From the NCBI RefSeq assembly GCF_036924535.1, contig NZ_JAZHRT010000001.1:6510001-6574000 (forward strand): a DNA stretch of 64,000 nt, given 5' to 3'. The position numbers and the translations under genes were made by a program. The notes beneath the pieces were generated by a model that was not told where the DNA came from, made no database searches, and saw only the letters and a program-made list of their open reading frames with translations. The stretch comes from Bradyrhizobium sp. AZCC 2262. GTDB lineage: Bacteria; Pseudomonadota; Alphaproteobacteria; Rhizobiales; Xanthobacteraceae. Positions 45,817 to 53,966 of this stretch are shown piece after piece (within the stretch, counting starts at the first letter, position 1; every line of letters begins with the position of its first letter).

Positions 45817-46139
45817 CCGATACCATGACCAGCAACGTTCGCATCGGCGCGATCGCCGATTTTCCCGACGGCGAGATCCGGCCCGCTTCCTTGCCTGACG
45901 GGACGACGCTCGCCGTCTACAACGTGGATGGAGCGATCTATGCTACCGCGGACCTCTGTACGCACGGCGAAGCATCGTTGTCGGAGGAAGGCATCCTGAC
46001 CGGAAAGATCGTCGAATGCCCCTGGCATTTCGGCACCTTTGACGTGACAAGCGGAAAGCCCACGGGCATGCCCTGCACAGTCCCGCTCAAGACTTTTCCG
46101 GTCAAAATCATCGAAGAAAATGTCTATGTCGAATACTAA
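45813..46139 (+). CDS. Rieske [2Fe-2S] ferredoxin
   Basis: 108-aa electron carrier with ligands C49, H51, C69 and H72 (CTHGE...CPWHFG), as in BphA3-type ferredoxins. The ATG at 45813 overlaps the SDR stop by 4 nt. It shuttles electrons from the reductase at 42009 to the alpha subunit at 43251. Its 3' end overlaps the TetR gene by 20 nt. Confidence 0.92.
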   Translation: MTDTMTSNVRIGAIADFPDGEIRPASLPDGTTLAVYNVDGAIYATADLCTHGEASLSEEGILTGKIVECPWHFGTFDVTSGKPTGMPCTVPLKTFPVKIIEENVYVEY

Positions 46140-46878
46140 AGATCCAAAGCTGACTGGCCGGCACAACCCCGGAATATTGCAGGCCCCTGCCCCGCGCCAA
46201 AAACTGCGATCGCGCAGGGACAGCTCTGCCGAGCCCAAATTTGCGCCGCGCCGGACCCAGGCGGAACGTAGCGAAACCACGCGCAAACGACTGCTGGACG
46301 CTGCGGTGAAGCTCATTCGTCTGAAAGGTTTTGGCGGTTTGCGGACCATCGAGGTCGCCAGTGTCGCCGGCGTTTCCCGCGGCGCCCTGATGCATCATTT
46401 TCCGAGTAAGCATGCGCTTGTCGTGGCGGTGCTGACCTACGTCAACGAGATGGATTTCGCGCAGAGTACCCGTCGGGCGCAATTGGCCCGAAGCAGCAAG
46501 GACCCGATCGAGGAAATTATCCAGGACGCGAAGAATTTTTTCTTCGGCGACCACTTTTTCATTGGTCTCGCCATAGCGATGAGCGACGAGAGTACGCGTC
46601 GGCTCAGGCGCGAAACCCACCAGTTTTCGCGACAAACGCGGTTCTCAATCGAGGCCGCCTGGCTCGACACATTGATATCGTCAGGGATTCCCAAGCAGCT
46701 GGCCAGCGACGTTCTGGCGCTGACGCTGAGCGCCGTTCGCGGTTTTTCGGTGCGCCGCTTGATCGAAGATGATCCTGAGCAATTTTCGCGTCTGATGAAC
46801 GTTTGGCGCGACATCATTCGCCAGCACCTGGCAGCCTCCATCCCGGGCAAGTCCCGAAGGCAGGATCGAAAGTCATGA
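46120..46878 (+). CDS. TetR family transcriptional regulator
   Basis: 252 aa. A basic N-terminal extension of about 45 residues precedes the HTH (TRKRLLDAAVKLIRLKGFGG, then VASVAGVSRGALMHHFPSKHAL), followed by an all-helical ligand domain. It is embedded in the dioxygenase operon, overlapping the ferredoxin 3' end and the next VOC gene (ATGA). It likely autoregulates the operon through the palindrome at 41914-41931. The start could also be Met3. Confidence 0.9.
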   Translation: MSMSNTKDPKLTGRHNPGILQAPAPRQKLRSRRDSSAEPKFAPRRTQAERSETTRKRLLDAAVKLIRLKGFGGLRTIEVASVAGVSRGALMHHFPSKHALVVAVLTYVNEMDFAQSTRRAQLARSSKDPIEEIIQDAKNFFFGDHFFIGLAIAMSDESTRRLRRETHQFSRQTRFSIEAAWLDTLISSGIPKQLASDVLALTLSAVRGFSVRRLIEDDPEQFSRLMNVWRDIIRQHLAASIPGKSRRQDRKS

Positions 46879-47759
46879 GCGCTGAAAAGACATCGCCCCG
46901 AATTCCGGCGATCCAGCTTTGTTACGTCCGGCTTGCCGTTTCGCAGCCGCAGGCCGCCGCCACGTTTGCGACCGAAATACTCGGCCTGGAGCATGTTCCC
47001 AACAAGCTGGAGCCGTTTCTGTATCGCTCCGATTCGCGCTTTCACACGCTCTGTCTGTCGACCGCGGCCGCGAAATCGAGCATCGGCATCGAAATCAACG
47101 ACGAGGCCGACCTCGACCGTGCCGCGGAGGCGCTCGCGAGCGCTGGATTGCCTGCACGCGAAGCGACCGTGGACGAATGTGCCCAGCGTTTCGTTCGCCG
47201 GGCGCTCATCGTCGCGGACGCTACCGGCAACGAAATCGACCTGGTATTGCGGCCGGCTCAAAGCGGACGCCGCTATTTCCCCAGCCGCGACGCCGGCGTC
47301 ACCGGATTGCAAAGTGTCGGGCTGCGCAGCCGTGCGATCAAGGACGACCTCAAGCTATGGACTATCCTGGGTGCCCGGGTGACCGACCGGGCCGGCGAAG
47401 TCACGTATCTTGGCATCGACCAGAAACATCATCGCGTGGTGCTCTACCCTTCCGATAGAGCAGGCCTGGTTTATGTCTCATACGGCGTCGAAAGCATGGA
47501 CGCCGTGATGCAGAGCAACTATTTCGTCCAGGAGCGGCAGATCAAGATCGTGCAGGGCCCGGGACGCGAACCGGCATCGGGGCAGATCTTCCTGCGATTT
47601 GCCGGGCCCGAAGGTTACGTTTTTTCCTACGGCTATGGCCTCCGGGACATCGAACCTTCGCATCGCCCCCGACAATTCACCGCGGAGGCTTCCTCGCTCT
47701 GCGAATGGGGGAGCGAATGCACCGACATCGCCGAATTGCAGCCCGCGCGGGCCGGATGA
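46875..47759 (+). CDS. VOC family protein, extradiol dioxygenase-like without metal ligands
   Basis: 294 aa, two-domain vicinal-oxygen-chelate fold, clearly paralogous to the next gene. By alignment with that paralogue, the BphC-type metal ligands are replaced: S147 for the first His, V199/Y200 for the second and S251 for Glu. E232 and R241 take the places of a conserved His and Tyr, while H186 is kept. It should not bind Fe(II) in the usual way. It is coupled to the TetR gene (ATGA). A regulatory, binding or stabilizing role beside the intact enzyme is possible. Confidence 0.82.
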   Translation: MSAEKTSPRIPAIQLCYVRLAVSQPQAAATFATEILGLEHVPNKLEPFLYRSDSRFHTLCLSTAAAKSSIGIEINDEADLDRAAEALASAGLPAREATVDECAQRFVRRALIVADATGNEIDLVLRPAQSGRRYFPSRDAGVTGLQSVGLRSRAIKDDLKLWTILGARVTDRAGEVTYLGIDQKHHRVVLYPSDRAGLVYVSYGVESMDAVMQSNYFVQERQIKIVQGPGREPASGQIFLRFAGPEGYVFSYGYGLRDIEPSHRPRQFTAEASSLCEWGSECTDIAELQPARAG

Positions 47760-47784
47760 ACCACCCTCTGCACAGGAGTGCCCA

Positions 47785-48633
47785 ATGATCGAACTCAGGG
47801 ATCTTTCATATGTCAGGATGGGTACATCCAACCTCGAGGAGGCCGAGAGTTTCGCGACCAAATGCCTGGGCCTGCAGATCGGCGAGCAGTCGGGCAAGGC
47901 GCTCTATCTGCGGTCAGACGATCGGGCGCATACGCTGTGCTATTTCGAGGGCGATCCCGCCGATCAAACCGTCGGATTCGAGGTCGAGGACGAGACCAGG
48001 TTAAATGCCGCCGCCGCAACGCTGGACCAGTTGGGTCACCCCGTGCATGCCGGTACGCCGACCGAATGCGCGTTGCGCAAGGTAAAGGCATTTATCGGCT
48101 TCAAGGATCCTACCGGCAATCAGATCGAGCTGGTGGTTCGGCCGGAGCGCAGCGGCAAACGCTACTTTGCCTCGCGGGATGCCGGCATCACCGGCTTTAG
48201 CCATGTCGGCCTTCACACGACGGATCCGGCAAGAGATGAAGAATTCTGGACCCAGGTTTGCAACGCCCGGGTCAGCGACCGGATCGGGGATATCGCTCTC
48301 ATGCGGGTCAACGCAATCCATCACACGATCGCACTCGCGCCGGGCCGAGGACCGGGCATTCATCACGTCAACCACCAGGTCGAGAGCAACGACGACGTGC
48401 TGCGATCCTACTATCATTTGTCCGGACGGCGCGTGCCTATCGTATTCGGCCCGGGCCGTCACCCGACCTCGGGTGCAAGATTCCTCTACTTCCAGGGTCC
48501 CGACGGGATGGTGTTCGAATATTCTGTCGGCGTGGATGAAATCGAAGACGAGGAAACCCATCGGCCGCGCCAGTTCGGTTTCGAGCCATCGAGCCTGTGC
48601 ATGTGGGGAGCGAAGTCGGTACGCCCTCGATAG
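47785..48633 (+). CDS. extradiol ring-cleavage dioxygenase (type I, BphC-like)
   Basis: 282 aa. It has a full type I extradiol set: H140 (GFSHVG), H193/H194 (GIHHVNH) and E245 (VFEY) as Fe(II) ligands, with H180, H226 and Y235 at the BphC active-site spacing (H-x8-Y-x9-E). It opens the catechol produced by the upstream dioxygenase and SDR by meta cleavage. AGGAG precedes the ATG at 47785. It is the last gene of the operon. Confidence 0.88.
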   Translation: MIELRDLSYVRMGTSNLEEAESFATKCLGLQIGEQSGKALYLRSDDRAHTLCYFEGDPADQTVGFEVEDETRLNAAAATLDQLGHPVHAGTPTECALRKVKAFIGFKDPTGNQIELVVRPERSGKRYFASRDAGITGFSHVGLHTTDPARDEEFWTQVCNARVSDRIGDIALMRVNAIHHTIALAPGRGPGIHHVNHQVESNDDVLRSYYHLSGRRVPIVFGPGRHPTSGARFLYFQGPDGMVFEYSVGVDEIEDEETHRPRQFGFEPSSLCMWGAKSVRPR

Positions 48634-48706
48634 CATGTCTATCGTAGGCTGAAGTCATCACGCCCGTACGTGCCGCGTCGGAACGCCAGGCGGAGGGAAG
48701 AACAGC

Positions 48707-49963
48707 ATGCCAGTGCGCGGATCAGGTGGACTGCTCCTTTGCATGGGTCTCCTGCTTGCGATGCCGGCGCTGGCCGCCACGCCGACCGACCGGGGCGAGT
48801 GCGCCGCCAGCGCCGACAAGCCCGACGCCGGCTTTGCGGCATGCAGTCGCATTATCGACGATGCAAACGGGTCGGTGGCAGAACGCGTCAAGGCCTTCAA
48901 GAACCGGGGCCACGGCTCCTTCAACAGCAAGGATTACGACCGCGCGATTGCCGACTACGGCGAGGCCATCAAGCTCAGCCCGAAGGACGCCTGGGCCTTT
49001 GCGCACCGGTGTGAGGCTTACGAGAGCAAAGAGGACCACAACGCGGCCATTGCGGATTGCACCGAGGCCATCAAGATCGATCCGAAATATGGCTGGGCCT
49101 ACAACAACCGTGGTGTCGCCTACTACGGTCTGCATGAATACGACGCAGCGCTGGCCGACCACGCCGAGGCGATCAGGGTCGATGCCAGGGACGCGTGGGC
49201 CTATGCCCGGCGCGGCATGGCGTGGACGGAAAAGGGTGAATTCGACCAGGCGATCGCCGATATCACCCAGGCGGTCACAATCGATCCGAAATACGCCTTT
49301 GGTTTCGGCCAAAGGGGGCAGACACTCTTCAGGAAGAGGTTGATCACGAAAAAGGGCGGATGGGAGCCCGCGATCGCAGACTACAGCGAGGCGATCAAGC
49401 TCGATCCAAATCTGCTTTGGCTATACAGTGCGCGTGGCGTTGCCTACAGCAACAATCGCCAATTCGACCTCGCCGTTCCGGATTGCAGCGAGGTCATCAA
49501 GCGCGAACCCAACAATCCCGGCGGGTACAATTGCAGCGGCGTCGCTTACGAAGGCCTGAAGGACCATAGCCGCGCGATCGCCTACTATGATCAGTCGATC
49601 AGCATCAATCCAAAGAACGGCGTGGCGTATTGGAATCGCGGCAATGCCCGTATGGCGCTGCGTAAGATCGATGACGCGATCGCCGACTATGACCGGGCGA
49701 TCGCGATAAACCCCAAGGACTTCAACTCCTTCAACTCGCGCGGCAAAGCCTTGGTCGCAAAGGGCGACAGCAACCGCGCGATTGCAGATTTCACGCAAGC
49801 GATCCAGTTCGATCCGTCCTATGTCGAGGCCTACAACAACCGCGGCCTCTCCCATGAAGTGCTGGGCCGCCGCGCCGAGGCGATCGCCGATTTCCGCAAG
49901 GCGCAATCGATCGACCCCGCCGACCGGGTCAGCAAGCAACAGCTCCGCGTGCTCGGTTTCTGA
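48707..49963 (+). CDS. secreted tetratricopeptide-repeat protein
   Basis: 418 aa with an N-terminal signal peptide (core GGLLLCMGLLLAMPALA) and then about ten consecutive 34-residue TPRs from residue 60 on, recognizable by repeated AIADY/AIADC and AI-x-I(D/N)P(K)(Y/N) units. It is a probable periplasmic scaffold. It is alone in its transcript, about 70 bp after the extradiol gene, and bordered downstream by a 455-bp gap. No enzymatic domain is present. Confidence 0.85.
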   Translation: MPVRGSGGLLLCMGLLLAMPALAATPTDRGECAASADKPDAGFAACSRIIDDANGSVAERVKAFKNRGHGSFNSKDYDRAIADYGEAIKLSPKDAWAFAHRCEAYESKEDHNAAIADCTEAIKIDPKYGWAYNNRGVAYYGLHEYDAALADHAEAIRVDARDAWAYARRGMAWTEKGEFDQAIADITQAVTIDPKYAFGFGQRGQTLFRKRLITKKGGWEPAIADYSEAIKLDPNLLWLYSARGVAYSNNRQFDLAVPDCSEVIKREPNNPGGYNCSGVAYEGLKDHSRAIAYYDQSISINPKNGVAYWNRGNARMALRKIDDAIADYDRAIAINPKDFNSFNSRGKALVAKGDSNRAIADFTQAIQFDPSYVEAYNNRGLSHEVLGRRAEAIADFRKAQSIDPADRVSKQQLRVLGF

Positions 49964-50418
49964 CAGCATGCCGTTCGAATTCTGCTCAAAGGGCGGACCC
50001 GCGATGCTGCGTCGATTTGCGACGCCGATCGACTACTCGGCTGTCTCGATGTCAGCTCTTGAGCGCATCTCGGACGAGATTTGCTCACTCGGAGTTCTTC
50101 CGGGTGGAGAAACTCCCCTTTGGAAGGTGCGCGCTCCCAAAATATCGAAAACAACCCCATGCAAAGTAGCAGTCGGTCGCCGGCATTCGACAAAGCAACT
50201 TGACACGTCGGGCAAATCAGCGGCATCCCTTGATCATCCCGCAAATTTTGTAAACGCCCGCCGCCCCGCTATGGCGGCCGCGTCGGTATAATTGCGGCTC
50301 AAATCCTCACCCACAAGCCGCTGATTAAGAGGCGCATATATTTTGGAGAATCAACGTTCGTTCCGACAAACGTGCCGTCCAACCTCCATTAAGCCCGCAG
50401 CAGGTTTTCGGTTCGGCT
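49964..50418. other. 455-bp gap containing copy 1 of a direct repeat
   Basis: No convincing gene. Bases 50126-50315 are the first copy of the repeat listed separately; the rest shows no motif I can name. Short frames on both strands here are not supported by composition or family resemblance. Confidence 0.6.
50126..50315. repeat. direct repeat, copy 1 (about 190 bp)
   Basis: Nearly identical to 51798-51986: about five substitutions and one extra A over 190 bp, same orientation, 1.67 kb apart. Both contain TTGACACGTCGGGCAAATC and TATAATTGCGGCTC. Read on the minus strand, copy 2 stays open through a CxxC-containing stretch (PLICPTCQVALSNA) that the extra A disrupts in copy 1, so the repeat may be a duplicated remnant of a coding 3' end. 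No terminal inverted repeats or transposase. Confidence 0.85.
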
Positions 50419-51522
50419 TCAGCCATGCGCTTTACGATGCACTACCAATTTGTCGAGCGCGCTCCAGTCCCAATCAATGCCGAGGCCCGGTTCCTCCGAA
50501 GGAACGCCATAGCCGTTCTCGACTTTCATGCCTGTTCTGGTCACGAGATCGAGCTGGGGAATGAATTCAAGCCAGCGGCTGTTGGGCACGGCACAGCAAA
50601 GGGGCAGGTGAATCTCCATCAGGAAGTGAGGGCAAACCGGAATGTTGAAGGCTTCCGCCATGTGAGCGACCTTCAGCCAGGGGGTGATGCCGCCGATGCG
50701 GCCGACATCGACCTGGACGATCGAGCAGGCATTGTTCTGAAGGTAATCCTTGAATTGCGACAAGGAGTATAGGGACTCGCCGACGGCAATCGGAATCTGC
50801 GTCGACTCGCATAGCCGCTTGTGGGCCATGACGTCATCGGCATGGATCGGCTCCTCGAACCAGGCGATATCGCAGTCCTCATAATGGCGGGCGCGGCGGA
50901 TGGCTTCGTCGACCATGAAGCCCTGGTTCGCATCGGTCATGACGTCAAAGTCGTCGCCGACGGCCTTGCGCACGGCGCGCAGGCGGCGAACATCTTCCGC
51001 CACATGCGGGCGGCCCACCTTGATCTTGGTGCCACCGAAGCCGCGTTCCTTGGCCTTCTGCGCTTCCTCCACCAGCTCGCCCTCGTCGATGTGGAGCCAG
51101 CCGCCCTCGGTGTAGTAGAGCTTGATGCGGTCCTTGGCGCCCCCGGCAGCTTTATGGAGCGGCAGCTTCGCGCGCTTTGATCGGAGGTCCCACAGGGCCG
51201 TGTCGATCGCGGCCAAGGCAATCGAGGTGAGGGCGCCGACCGTGGTGGCGTGGACGCGATAGAACAGGTCGCGCCAGATCCTCTCGATCTCGTCCGCCTC
51301 GCGGCCGATGAGTAGCGGCACCAAATGATCATCGAGCAGCTTCACGACCGAGGAGCCGCCGGTGCCGATCGTGTAGGAGTAGCCGATGCCTTCGACGCCA
51401 TCCGCATCGCGGATTTTGACGATCGGGGTTTCCTGGGACTCGAAGCTTTGCACGGCGTCGGTCCGCTTCACCTTGGGTTTGAGATCGACCTGAAGCGTCT
51501 CAACTGTGGTGATCTTCGCCAT
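50419..51522 (-). CDS. mandelate racemase/muconate lactonizing enzyme family protein
   Basis: Enolase-superfamily enzyme of 367 aa. It has KIKVG with the catalytic Lys, metal ligands in TDANQ, FEEPI and AVGES, and a barrel-end His in VCPHFLMEIH. Family members racemize or dehydrate hydroxy acids or cycloisomerize muconates; the specificity cannot be read here. It is transcribed alone and bracketed by the two copies of the direct repeat. Confidence 0.9.
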   Translation of the reverse strand: MAKITTVETLQVDLKPKVKRTDAVQSFESQETPIVKIRDADGVEGIGYSYTIGTGGSSVVKLLDDHLVPLLIGREADEIERIWRDLFYRVHATTVGALTSIALAAIDTALWDLRSKRAKLPLHKAAGGAKDRIKLYYTEGGWLHIDEGELVEEAQKAKERGFGGTKIKVGRPHVAEDVRRLRAVRKAVGDDFDVMTDANQGFMVDEAIRRARHYEDCDIAWFEEPIHADDVMAHKRLCESTQIPIAVGESLYSLSQFKDYLQNNACSIVQVDVGRIGGITPWLKVAHMAEAFNIPVCPHFLMEIHLPLCCAVPNSRWLEFIPQLDLVTRTGMKVENGYGVPSEEPGLGIDWDWSALDKLVVHRKAHG

Positions 51523-52074
51523 GTCGAACCTCCCAGCTTTCTTTCCTCTGACGATTTCAGAGAATTAAACTCTCGCTCCAATCCATCATCGGACCCGTCG
51601 GAACACCTCGGGCGATCCGATGCAATTGGCAAATTGTGATGGCGCAAACTGGCAAACTCGGCTGATGCTTGCGCGATCAATCAATTGTCGAGCAACATGG
51701 CACTCCCAGATCGGCCGTGCAACTAGAGCACCCGCTACCATGCGCATCGCGCTGTGCCCTTGCCGGCATAACTGCGGGTGACGTTGGAGAGCTACCGGGT
51801 GCGCGCTGCCAAAATATCGAAAACAACCCCATGCAAAGTAGCCGTCGGCCGCCGGCATTCGACAAAGCAACTTGACACGTCGGGCAAATCAGCGGCATCC
51901 CTTCATCATCCCGCAATTTTGTAAACGCCCGCCGCCCCGCTATGGCGGCCGCGTCGGTATAATTGCGGCTCAAATCCTCACTCACACTTGAAAATGCAGG
52001 GATCACCGCGGCGAACGATCGCCTGCGCGTGGCCGAACCGCGCGCTTGCCGCGCGCCTGACAGGGAATCTCAAC
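51523..52074. other. 552-bp gap containing copy 2 of the direct repeat
   Basis: Holds the upstream region of the minus-strand enolase-superfamily gene, then the repeat copy at 51798-51986, then the leader of the gene at 52075 with AGGGA as its ribosome-binding site. No further gene was recognized. Confidence 0.6.
51798..51986. repeat. direct repeat, copy 2 (about 190 bp)
   Basis: Second copy of the 50126-50315 element in the same orientation. It ends about 90 bp before the start at 52075, so its TATAATTG segment could serve as part of that gene's promoter, though no consensus -35 lies 16-18 bp upstream of it. See copy 1 for the differences. Confidence 0.85.
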
Positions 52075-52737
52075 ATGAACACCGCTCCGGACCTCACTAT
52101 GTCAACGACGATCGCGGCAACTGACCAGACCAAAGCCGCCGCAGCCCCGCGGATCAAGTTGCTGTCGCACGGATTCTCCATCGACCATCCAGACCCTGAA
52201 ATCGGCGAACAGCTCATGGCGAACGCACTGGGGGTCGCCGACCGCGAAGCGATGCACGGAATTCTCAGACAATTGGTAAAGGCTAGCGTGAGCGGCGAGA
52301 GTCCTGACGAGGTCAACCTCTCGTTCATGATTTCGATGGTGAGGAGCATCAAGCCCCGGGATTCAATCGAGGCCATGCTGGTGGCGCAGATGGTTTCGGT
52401 TCATGTGATGGCGATGCGATGCGCCCATCACCTTGCGAATGCCGACGACCTCGCCCAGCACGACAGTGCCGCCCGCGCATTGGGCAGACTCGCCCGCACC
52501 TTCCCCGCCCAGATCGAGGCGCTCAACCGCTACCGGAGCCAAGGCGAGCCCGCGATCACCGTGCAGAACGTGTCGGTGGGCGACGGCGGCAAGGCCATTG
52601 TCGGCAACGTCACGCAGCATGCGAGCGTGATCGTATCGGACAAGAAGCCGGCATCCGCGGCGCGGAAGGCGCCGAAGGGCTCAGGCTCCAGGCGGCGGCG
52701 CGATTCCGCTGAAGCCAAGCGGGAAGCACAGGCATGA
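52075..52737 (+). CDS. conserved hypothetical protein of genomic-island type
   Basis: 220 aa from the ATG at 52075, chosen for the AGGGA ribosome-binding site; the frame is open to 51988 with a weaker TTG. The middle is helical (EAMLVAQMVSVHVMAMRCAHHL). A distinctive AITVQNVSVGDGGKAIVGNV follows, then a basic Lys/Arg-rich tail. Similar proteins are common in rhizobial islands (from memory). It overlaps the next small gene by 4 nt (ATGA). No function is known. Confidence 0.75.
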   Translation: MNTAPDLTMSTTIAATDQTKAAAAPRIKLLSHGFSIDHPDPEIGEQLMANALGVADREAMHGILRQLVKASVSGESPDEVNLSFMISMVRSIKPRDSIEAMLVAQMVSVHVMAMRCAHHLANADDLAQHDSAARALGRLARTFPAQIEALNRYRSQGEPAITVQNVSVGDGGKAIVGNVTQHASVIVSDKKPASAARKAPKGSGSRRRRDSAEAKREAQA

Positions 52738-53000
52738 GCGATCACATCAGAAATGCCGGCCCGATGCTGGCGAGCCCGCGTTGTGGCGCCAAAGCCCGCT
52801 CCGGCGGCGCGTGCCGCTCGCCGGCGGTGCACGGCAGGAAGCGCTGCCGCATGCACGGCGGCACGCCGGAATCCGGCGCGCCAAGGGCAAACCAGAACGC
52901 GCGCAAGCACGGCCTGTTCACCAGGGATGCGATCGCCGAGCGAAGGCAGATTCGGACGCTGTTGGGTGAAGCGCGGAGGCTGCTGGAAGAGATGAAGTGA
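52734..53000 (+). CDS. small HGG-motif protein of island/phage type
   Basis: 88 aa. It has CGAKARSGGACRSPA, CRMHGGTPESGAP and then NQNARKHGLFT, with Cys/His residues that could bind zinc, and a charged C terminus. Proteins of this kind recur in rhizobial mobile regions and phages, sometimes near terminase genes. It is coupled to the previous gene. The last 19 codons have a degenerate copy at 62908-62964. Confidence 0.78.
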   Translation: MSDHIRNAGPMLASPRCGAKARSGGACRSPAVHGRKRCRMHGGTPESGAPRANQNARKHGLFTRDAIAERRQIRTLLGEARRLLEEMK

Positions 53001-53276
53001 ATTGCTTTCGTAAAGAGCGGCTAGTGCTCCCTAGGTGAGGGGGGTTTTTGAGAATATTGGCGTTGGCGCTCCTTGGGGACTACCTTACTCTAACGATTTC
53101 AGCCTCTTAGAGAAAAGTGGGACAGCCTTTCATTCCACGAATTGTAATATAATCTTGCGCCGACGTCCCACCTTTCCATATGCCCTCACATGGCTCTCCG
53201 GATGGCATCTACCGAAAAATATGCCATATTTCGTTTATTCGACCGGCTTCCTTCTATTTGATTCATCGCGTGGACG

Positions 53277-53836
53277 ATGGACTGGCTCGACAAGACCACG
53301 ATACAACTCGGGGCGCAGGTGACTAGTACGCTAGTCGCGTTGCTTGCCCTGTTTATTGGGCTCCGCAACGAAGCTCGCAATCAAAAAAGATTCGAACGTC
53401 AGCTTTCCCTGAGTCAGCAAGCCGCCAGCGCCGCCGCGCGGCCGTTACTCGCCATTGAGCGCGAAGGTTACGAAGACGTTAAGGCTGTGACGATCACCAA
53501 TCACGGTCCGGGCACCGCCGTCTGTCGCGTAATCAAGTTCGTGCGACGAAAAAGGAAACGACAGATCTTTCCGATCTTATTGAGCTTGATGAAGCCAACG
53601 AGATCATTTGGAACGAATGCCCTGACTTCCCGACTCCTTATTACCTCGCTGGCAAGTCAAGCGAGGATGCTATTCGAATAACCGAGGACCGACTTATTGA
53701 ATGCGAAATCGATCCCAAGCGAATCCCGGACCTACTTTCCGACATCGAAGCGCAGCTGGACGAAATCGAGATTTTTGTCGAATACGAGGACGTGTTCGGC
53801 TCCAAGTTTAAGCTGGAAGACGTCGCAGAGGGCTAA
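53277..53836 (+). pseudogene. small membrane-anchored protein, frameshifted (or -1 frameshift-expressed)
   Basis: Frame 53277-53681 encodes a short N terminus, one membrane segment (QVTSTLVALLALFIGL) and a basic linker up to VIKFV. After about base 53540 its sequence becomes implausible, while the frame one base back reads well to a TAA at 53834-53836 (DLSDLIELDEANEIIWNECP, later IPDLLSDIEAQLDEIEIFVE). The two parts together would be about 187 aa. A run AAAAAGG at 53549-53555 sits where a -1 shift would join them. Base composition is AT-richer than the neighbours. Confidence 0.6.
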
Positions 53837-53966
53837 TCTCGTTAAAGGTCTCGGTGTGGGACAAGAACCGCAGATTTCGCTAAACAACAACGGCGATTTT
53901 TGCCGATGGCGCTCCCTAGGGGACCGGGGGAACTAAGCATCATCACGTCTTCTGGGGTTCACACCA

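Noticed and set aside
48624..48645. CGATAG...CTATCG hairpin over the extradiol gene stop
   Set aside because: Only 6 bp, overlaps the coding end and lacks a U-tract; not a convincing terminator.
50126..51986. Composite transposon or IS around the mandelate racemase-like gene
   Set aside because: The flanking repeats have no transposase frame, terminal inverted repeats or target-site duplication that I can see.
53020..53940. Recurring GGCGCTCC(C/T)(T/A)(A/T)GGGG-like strings near 53027, 53066 and 53911
   Set aside because: Short, imperfect and without dyad symmetry; they may be chance or a degenerate repeat, too weak to annotate.
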